Assembly: GCF_900111375.1 (NCBI RefSeq)
Contig: NZ_FOHB01000005.1
Span: forward strand, 248,001-312,000
Length of the DNA stretch: 64,000 bases
Reading direction: 5' to 3'
From: Pedococcus cremeus
GTDB lineage: Bacteria; Actinomycetota; Actinomycetes; Actinomycetales; Dermatophilaceae
Shown: one piece after another, positions 59,263-64,000 of the stretch
Layout: every line of letters starts with the position of its first letter
How positions within the stretch are numbered: position 1 is the first letter of the stretch
The notes under the pieces: generated by a model
The model's input: the letters and a program-made list of their open reading frames with translations, nothing else
Database searches by the model: none
Told to the model about the DNA's origin: nothing
Made by a program: the position numbers and the translations under genes

Positions 59263-59699
59263 ACGGGGTCAACGGTGGTCAGCCACGGCATACCGGTGTG
59301 CAGCGTCCGTGTCTGGTCATGCGGAGCCGAAAAGGCTCCGTCCGATTTCCCGACCTGGACACGCGGGTTCGATTGCCGTCACCGGCTCCCATGAGAAGGA
59401 CCCTGAAGACGCTTTCGTTCGGGGTCCCTCTCATCGGACTCAGGGACACGGCCACGCATGGATGAGCCCGCTGCGTCCGGAGCTTTACAACTGAGACCTG
59501 AGGACGTGCCCATCCGATGCATCAGCTCTCGCGTCGATGCACCCTTGGCCCCAAGGTGGCGTCATTTGCGCCCGTTCCTGAGGCGCAGGATCCCCAACTC
59601 GGTCGAGGTTGAAGATGTCGTGTTTTTACAAGCGCCCACCGGTCGATCCTGGGCAGCCTTGAGGCCTCATCGACGTCGGATAGACAAGGAGAACCCTGC
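59263..59699. other. Islet 2 end, no gene
   Basis: Carries the third tRNA-Gly 3' copy (59346-59390) and its terminator, then about 250 bases without a supported gene. Confidence 0.45.
59346..59437 (+). repeat. Third, diverged copy of tRNA-Gly 3' half and terminator (att-like)
   Basis: 59346-59390 matches the tRNA-Gly 3' half with about five differences in 45, followed by the ATGAGAAGGACC...CTCTCAT hairpin. No tail element follows. It marks the outer end of islet 2. Confidence 0.75.
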
Positions 59700-60082
59700 A
59701 TGCCCACTGCGAAACCCATCGCAGCACTGAAGATGCTCACCCTCGACTGCGCAGACCCCGGAACGAGCGCCCGGTTCTGGAGTGAGGTGCTTGGGTGGGA
59801 GCAGCCGTATGCCGACGACAACTACGCGATGCTCACCGGTCCTGCTCATGCCCTCGGCTTCGGCCCGGTCGAGGACTACCAACCACCGTCCTGGCCTAAC
59901 ACGAAGGGATCTAAGCAGTTCCACCTCGACTTGGCCGTGGACGATCTCGAGGCCGCTGAGAGGGCCTGCCTTGCGCTGGGTGCGACTGCGCCCGCCGAAC
60001 AGCCAGGTGAGGTAAGTGGCGAGTGCTCCTGGACCCGGCTGGTCACCCGTCCTGCTTGACGCGTGCCGACGCATGGCAGTAG
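59700..60082 (+). pseudogene. VOC (glyoxalase-like) protein gene with a C-terminal frameshift
   Basis: From an ATG with AAGGAG upstream the frame reads IAALKMLTLDCADPGTSARFWSEVLGWE, HALGFGPVEDYQPPSWP and KQFHLDLAVDDLEAAERACLALGA, a vicinal oxygen chelate domain. It then ends as GEVSGECSWTRLVTRPA. Shifting one base near 60012 gives KWRVLLDPAGHPSCLT, the expected family ending, with a stop at 60080-60082. So the reading frame is broken a few codons before the conserved metal-site strand. Confidence 0.75.
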
Positions 60083-60233
60083 GCGACTGTCGACCGCATC
60101 AGGTCGTCCGTCCCGACTTCGTTCGATGGGTTACACGCTGGCTCCCCTTGAGGCGTCACAGTTCCGGCCCCAAGGCGCTAGGCCGCCCCCGGTAGTCTCG
60201 GCGGGCTGATGACGGGAGGGGTGACGGCAAGGG

Positions 60234-60809
60234 ATGGCCGCGGAAAGAGAGATCGTCTCGTTTGAGTCCGCTGAGGCGTTCGAGACTTGGCTCAGCGAGC
60301 AACACGCGACGTCCGCGGGTATCTGGCTCAAGTTGCGAAAGAAGGGCCCCGGGATCGTGGCCTTGGACTACGCCCAGGCTCTGGATGTCGCGCTGTGCTA
60401 CGGCTGGATCGACGGACAGAAGGGCAAGTTCGACGACCAGCACTGGCTGCAGCGATTCACCCCGCGCAAGCCGAACAGCAAGTGGTCCAAGGTCAACCGG
60501 GACAAGGTGACCGCCCTGATCGAACAGGGCCGGATGCAGCCTGCCGGGCTGGCCGAAGTCGAGCGCGCCAAGACCGATGGACGCTGGGAGGCGGCCTACG
60601 ACGGTGCACGGACATCCTCGGTGCCGGACGACCTGGTGGCGGCGCTGACGACCAACCCGGCTGCCGCAGAGTTCTTCGAGACCCTTGACCGGCGAAACCG
60701 CTTCGCGATTCTCTACCGGATCCAAGACGCCAAGAAGCCCGAAACCAGGGCGCGCCGAATCGAGCAATACGTGGCCATGCTGGCTGAGGGAAAGAAGCTC
60801 CACCCCTGA
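60234..60809 (+). CDS. YdeI/OmpD-associated family protein
   Basis: 191 residues: IVSFESAEAFETWLSEQHATSAGIWLKLRKKG, ALDYAQALDVALCYGWIDGQKGKFDD, WLQRFTPRKPNSKWSKVNRDKV and C-terminal ILYRIQDAKKPETRARRIEQYVAMLAEGKKLHP cover the whole family. Members are annotated as bacteriocin-protection proteins; the mechanism is unclear. Cytoplasmic, single gene. Convergent with the DUF1062 gene, 15 bases apart. Confidence 0.9.
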   Translation: MAAEREIVSFESAEAFETWLSEQHATSAGIWLKLRKKGPGIVALDYAQALDVALCYGWIDGQKGKFDDQHWLQRFTPRKPNSKWSKVNRDKVTALIEQGRMQPAGLAEVERAKTDGRWEAAYDGARTSSVPDDLVAALTTNPAAAEFFETLDRRNRFAILYRIQDAKKPETRARRIEQYVAMLAEGKKLHP

Positions 60810-60824
60810 GCCGTCGGGGAGAAC

Positions 60825-61373
60825 TCAGCGCTTGAGCGTGAAGGTGAAGTCACCCGAGCGTTTTCCGCTCAGGCGGACTGCCGATACGAGATTCCCCTCA
60901 GCGACCAGTCTCTCGACCTCGGCTCGCGAGAGGCCGAGACCTTCAGCTACCAGTCGCACCGGCCGAACCGGGATCCGCGCCGCAAAGCGGACCGAGACGT
61001 CAACCGCCTCGTCTCCCGGCGCTTCCGATCCGCCGGTGTCGAGGTGCCAGGCGCTGTGCCAGTCGAGGGCGATGCGATTACGGCGCAGAACGACCGGATC
61101 TTCGAGCAGCTCGGCTATCAGGTCGCGGTCGTTGTGGTGCAGACGGTCCAGCAACTCAGGTCGAAAGGAGCGCACGCTCATCCGCTCCACGACAGTGATC
61201 TTGATGGTTTCCTCGCAAACGGTGCACAGCGCGAGGAGCCACGCGTCGAGGAGCTTGTGGTTTGCGTTGACGCGGAATTTGCCGCTTGCCCTGAAACGCC
61301 CTGAGGCACACGCGTGGCAACGGCGGATGATGATAGGCAGGCAAATGGGCATGACCACCCAATTTGTTGGCAC
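60825..61373 (-). CDS. DUF1062 family protein
   Basis: 182 residues as opened from 61373; an in-frame ATG at 61352 is an alternative. RRCHACASGRFRASGKFRVNANHKLLDAWLLALCTVCEETIKITVVERMSVRSF is the DUF1062 signature with two CxxC pairs likely to bind zinc. The C-terminal part (LVAEGLGLSRAEVERLVAEGNLVSAVRLSGKRSGDFTFTLKR) resembles an S4-like RNA-binding segment. Function unknown. Confidence 0.82.
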   Translation of the reverse strand: MPTNWVVMPICLPIIIRRCHACASGRFRASGKFRVNANHKLLDAWLLALCTVCEETIKITVVERMSVRSFRPELLDRLHHNDRDLIAELLEDPVVLRRNRIALDWHSAWHLDTGGSEAPGDEAVDVSVRFAARIPVRPVRLVAEGLGLSRAEVERLVAEGNLVSAVRLSGKRSGDFTFTLKR

Positions 61374-61835
61374 AGAGAAACACCGGTCCCAGTGAGAAGT
61401 TCACAGCGGAAAAGAGCGCGGCACACAGGCGCGACGCGCGACGAATCAACGCTCGAGAGGTCTCACTTGGTGTACAACGGCAGGTCCTCAGCAGCTCTCA
61501 GCAGGGCGACAGGGGCGGCAGCACGGTAACGGCACACAGAATTGCGGCTCTACTGGTTTTCGAAGGCGGCTGGTCGAGCCTCAACGAATACGACAGCGAA
61601 AACCACCGGCACTGTGCGGGACGAAAGCACCACGCGCCGAAGGTTCGATCCCCTATGCGGCAAACCTCGAGCAAGGCCGATCAGGGCCGCACGCAACGTC
61701 CCCCTTCGGCTTTCGCCATGGCTCGGGTCGTGAGAGTCGCGGTCAGCTCCGTCCCGCGCACCAGCTGGTTAGAGCCAGGCGCGCTACTCCTGATCGGCCC
61801 CGTGCTGGGGATCGCTGGCCGTATACGGGAGCCGC
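61374..61835. other. Non-coding stretch with repeat B
   Basis: No supported gene; base composition is lower in GC and stops are frequent in all frames. Contains repeat B. Confidence 0.45.
61625..61705. repeat. Repeat B, diverged copy of repeat A at 55180
   Basis: Contains GGTTCGATCCCC, a tRNA T-arm consensus, next to CCTCGAGCAA and CGTCCCCC blocks shared with repeat A, 6.4 kb away. Confidence 0.5.
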
Positions 61836-62213
61836 TCATGACAAGGGGAGCTGGCGACCTAGGGCGACGATGATCTCCTCGTCTGTGAAACCGAGAGACC
61901 TAGCACGCGCCACAAACTCTGCGGCCATGCCGCCGAGCAGCTGCCGCCGACCTCCTGCAGGTACTTGGCCCCCCGCGGCGACACGGGTGCCACCGCCGCG
62001 ACGCGAAGTGAGCAGTCCCTCCTGCTCGAGCTCACGGTAGGCGCGCGCGACCGTGCCTACGGCTACCCCAAGATCGCCGGCGAGTTGGCGCAGCGGCGGC
62101 AGCCGGTCGCCCGGGCCGAGCAGCCCTGCCGTGATCAGGTCGGCGAGCTGGCGCCGCAACTGCTCGTATGGAGGGGTCGGGTCGTCGGGTTGGAGGGTGA
62201 GGACCAGTGTCAC
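61836..62213 (-). CDS. GntR-family regulator, short YtrA type
   Basis: 125 residues from a GTG overlapping the stop of the upstream membrane-protein gene (GTGA). PPYEQLRRQLADLITAGLLGPGDRLPPLRQLAGDLGVAVGTVARAYRELEQEGLLTSRRGGGTRV is the GntR winged HTH; only a ~45-residue C-terminal helical arm follows, the hallmark of YtrA-subfamily regulators that control membrane or ABC proteins. It probably regulates its own operon with the membrane protein. Confidence 0.88.
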   Translation of the reverse strand: MTLVLTLQPDDPTPPYEQLRRQLADLITAGLLGPGDRLPPLRQLAGDLGVAVGTVARAYRELEQEGLLTSRRGGGTRVAAGGQVPAGGRRQLLGGMAAEFVARARSLGFTDEEIIVALGRQLPLS

Positions 62214-63079
62214 CGTGCCCCCGCCGGTTGTTGAGGCCTGGCAGCGGGGAGTGCCCCTGGGGTGACGATCCGGCCAAGAAACCAACCGAGCAACAGCAAG
62301 GCCACGGGCACGCTTGCCACCAGCACCCAACCGACGGGCTCCATCCAGGCACGTTGACACTCCATCCTGAGCAGGGCAGTCCCCGCGAAGAAGGCTGTGC
62401 CCGCGTGGCTGGCAGCCAGAGCGGCGCCTGCCGCAGCCAGAACCCGAGTCGTGGACCACCGGCGCAGTACGTCGTCCCCGACCTCGTCAGGGGCGAAACC
62501 GCGCGGCCGGCGTACTACCGCCATCAACGCTGCCACGGTGGTCAGGCCGATGACCAGAAACACCACGCTCATTGGCACGGAGTAGTAACTCCCCGGATAG
62601 GGAGAGGCTGCGCTGCCAGTGGTACCGCACTGAGCTGCGACCTGCCGACCGGCACGCCCCATGTCGTCCGGGGAGGCCGTGACCGTGGTCAGGGTCAGGG
62701 TGGCGAGGTGCAGCACTGCAGTTGCCAGGACCACGGCGGTCAGACCCCGCGGCAGGTAGTCGGATACCTGCCGCGCAACCAGCGAAGCGGACCGGGGCCC
62801 GGCCGGTCGCTGGGGCCGGACCACGGTCTCACCAAGTCCCACGCCGACGACAACGGCGACACCCAAGACGGCGGGGACCAGCATCGCGCCACGCCCTAGG
62901 TCCAGGCTGCCGTACAGCAGCCACGCGACCACGCCACCAATGAGGACCGCGACAGCCCACATCCACCGAACTCGGGTCCACTCCTCGCCCGTCTCGACAC
63001 TTCCGCGCGTCAATGACAGAGCGATCATCGTCAACAGGAGCGGCGTGCCGACCAGGACGAAAAGAACGATGAGCGACAT
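62210..63079 (-). CDS. Polytopic membrane protein co-transcribed with a YtrA-type regulator
   Basis: 289 residues from the ATG at 63079, five bases after GGGGG. About seven helices: SLIVLFVLVGTPLLLTMIALS, WMWAVAVLIGGVVAWLLYG, AMLVPAVLGVAVVVGVGLG, LTAVVLATAVLHLATLTLT, VPMSVVFLVIGLTTVAALMAV, VLAAAGAALAASHAGTAFFAG, and WVLVASVPVALLLLGWFLG. A loop with CGTTGSAASPYPGSYY faces outside. No family recognised. Confidence 0.75.
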   Translation of the reverse strand: MSLIVLFVLVGTPLLLTMIALSLTRGSVETGEEWTRVRWMWAVAVLIGGVVAWLLYGSLDLGRGAMLVPAVLGVAVVVGVGLGETVVRPQRPAGPRSASLVARQVSDYLPRGLTAVVLATAVLHLATLTLTTVTASPDDMGRAGRQVAAQCGTTGSAASPYPGSYYSVPMSVVFLVIGLTTVAALMAVVRRPRGFAPDEVGDDVLRRWSTTRVLAAAGAALAASHAGTAFFAGTALLRMECQRAWMEPVGWVLVASVPVALLLLGWFLGRIVTPGALPAARPQQPAGAR

Positions 63080-63283
63080 CGACACCCCCGAATCGTTTGT
63101 GCCACACAGTTGTGACAAGCCGAGGATGGACCGACGACAATCCTTGTGTCAACCATTAGACACAAACTAGGCGGTGCGCCGAGCGCCCGACCGCGAGTCT
63201 CCATCCGCCCACTCCTTGCGGCAGCCCATCGGCCAGGGCGGATTCGCCACGAGGACAGGCGTGAACCGGCTGTCCACATCGAG

Positions 63284-63310
63284 CGGACAGCGCCGGATCG
63301 GGACGTTGCG
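63284..63310. repeat. 27-base repeat, copy of 55514
   Basis: CGGACAGCGCCGGATCGGGA then CGTTGCG. Its presence at both ends of the accessory region suggests shared origin of the flanks. Confidence 0.4.
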
Positions 63311-63357
63311 GAGCCATTCCAGGAGCTCGAGGACGATGCGATGCCGCCAGGGGCTTG

Positions 63358-63507
63358 CTAAGCCTTCTCTTGGCGGCTGTTCTCAGCCATCGCCGCAAGG
63401 CTCTGCGCTATTGACGCCAGCGCTAGCGCCTGCACGGCCTCCCAAGTGCCGGGCTTCAGCTTCTCTGCCAAGGTCGTCGCCTGATCCGCAAGATCCTTCG
63501 CTGTCAT
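63358..63507 (-). CDS. Small helical protein
   Basis: 49 residues: MTAKDLADQATTLAEKLKPGTWEAVQALALASIAQSLAAMAENSRQEKA. A balanced amphipathic composition and sensible codon use favour a real gene, but no ribosome site is clear. Family unknown. Confidence 0.4.
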   Translation of the reverse strand: MTAKDLADQATTLAEKLKPGTWEAVQALALASIAQSLAAMAENSRQEKA

Positions 63508-63596
63508 GCCAGGCACGATAGATGCGTCAACCGCCGAAAGGGTTCGGACGCGCGGGATCCCGCTCGCCCAGCGGCAAGCCAGGGCACTCGCAGGTC

Positions 63597-63779
63597 CTAA
63601 CCGCTGTCCGGGCTCGACGTCGACTGCGCGGAGGCCCCGGGTTCCTCCAACGCAGAATTGCACTTCGCGCAGCTCTCTCTACGCCCGGAATGCCTGAAGC
63701 CGGTGAGCGTGACGTGCTGCAGCCCAAACCACACGTTGTAGCCCGGCTTCAACCGAGGCCGGTCGCTGTCGTCTCTCAT
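63597..63779 (-). CDS. Small protein with a CxxC pair
   Basis: 60 residues: N-terminal DRPRLKPGYNVWFGLQHVTLTGFRHSGRRESCAKCNSALEEPG, then a Ser-rich tail. The order looks protein-like, and ESCAKC could bind metal as a dimer. Weak evidence; may be part of a larger decayed gene. Confidence 0.35.
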   Translation of the reverse strand: MRDDSDRPRLKPGYNVWFGLQHVTLTGFRHSGRRESCAKCNSALEEPGASAQSTSSPDSG

Positions 63780-63883
63780 GCCGGGAGCATCTCAATCTCG
63801 AGGCGGCAGCAAAAGTGGACGCCCGCCTCGTCTACAGGGACCAACTCCGGCAGTCGTTGTGTACGCACGGTCGTCTGCCTCGA

Positions 63884-64000
63884 TCAACGTGCGGCGCCGA
63901 AGTCCTCGAGGAGTCCGTCGATGACCCGGCGCGCCTCGGATGCCGAGGTCTCGTCGCGGTCGTCGAGGGCGCTGGCGAGATGGCACAACGACTTCCAGAG
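63884..64000 (-). CDS. C-terminus of a gene running off the right edge
   Basis: The minus-strand frame is open to the window edge and ends at 63884 with LWKSLCHLASALDDRDETSASEARRVIDGLLEDFGAAR. The helical, acidic composition and strong third-position GC suggest the real end of a core-type gene. Identity unknown from 38 residues. Confidence 0.45.
   Translation of the reverse strand, partial: LWKSLCHLASALDDRDETSASEARRVIDGLLEDFGAAR

Noticed and set aside
54457-59390. Repeated 45-base units considered as a CRISPR or tRNA array
   Set aside because: Spacing is 2.3-2.5 kb, the 5' half of the tRNA is missing in copies 2 and 3, and no cas gene is present.
61364-61873. A 169-codon frame on the plus strand
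   Set aside because: No domain, no ribosome site, and it spans repeat B; composition is not protein-like.

Overview
The window is high-GC actinobacterial DNA. Starts are often GTG, genes overlap by four bases (ATGA or GTGA), many transcripts look leaderless, and the families include an F420-type luciferase-like oxidoreductase, DUF1918/DUF1876, LytR-CpsA-Psr, a YkcB-like mannosyltransferase and a FolP2-like protein. The gene set fits Micrococcales, probably near Intrasporangiaceae; that placement is inference. There is no rRNA, CRISPR array, transposase or recognisable integrase. Positions 1-54,500 look like stable chromosome. Positions 54,500-64,000 are an accessory, partly decayed region.

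Layout. 1-7,400: a five-gene operon resembling E. coli yehI-yehL-yehM-yehP-yehQ (DUF4132, MoxR AAA+ ATPase, DUF5682, VWA, SWIM). 7,480-8,952: an unknown Rossmann-like protein. 9,050-13,607: a ribose/fructose-type ABC importer with a universal stress protein, divergent from a LacI regulator with two matching operators. 13,757-20,963: a two-component system, an LLM oxidoreductase, a GT39 mannosyltransferase and a GT2-GtrA fusion. 21,102-25,626: tRNA-Ser(GCT), an LCP ligase, a class B PBP and a cold-shock protein. 26,095-35,215: a FolP2-like protein, an acyl-CoA dehydrogenase with its APH-like partner, and an amine/beta-alanine catabolic set (FAD oxidase, class III aminotransferase, CoA-acylating semialdehyde dehydrogenase) divergent from a MocR regulator. 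35,546-42,252: stress and envelope genes, tRNA-Ser(TGA), cysE and cysK. 42,520-54,165: an Fe-S reductase, a LuxR-type ATPase regulator, a four-gene osmoprotectant ABC importer, an MFS exporter, a hydrolase and dcd. 54,428: tRNA-Gly(CCC), followed by two tandem islets bounded by copies of the tRNA 3' half. They hold CsbD, small membrane or zinc proteins, a hydrolase that has lost its triad, and a frameshifted DUF899 gene. Beyond them lie a frameshifted VOC gene, YdeI, DUF1062 and a GntR-membrane pair.

Most notable patterns. (1) All three tRNA genes are followed, on their own strand, by a shared linker (GGGAGGAG ... GACGG) that leads into a copy of that same tRNA's 3' end. (2) The octamer GTATGCCG occurs about 37 times on both strands, dictates TAT as the Tyr codon before Ala, and forms the stems of two terminators, as DNA-uptake sequences do in other bacteria. 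(3) At least ten start codons lie 6-7 bases after a TANNNT -10 box.
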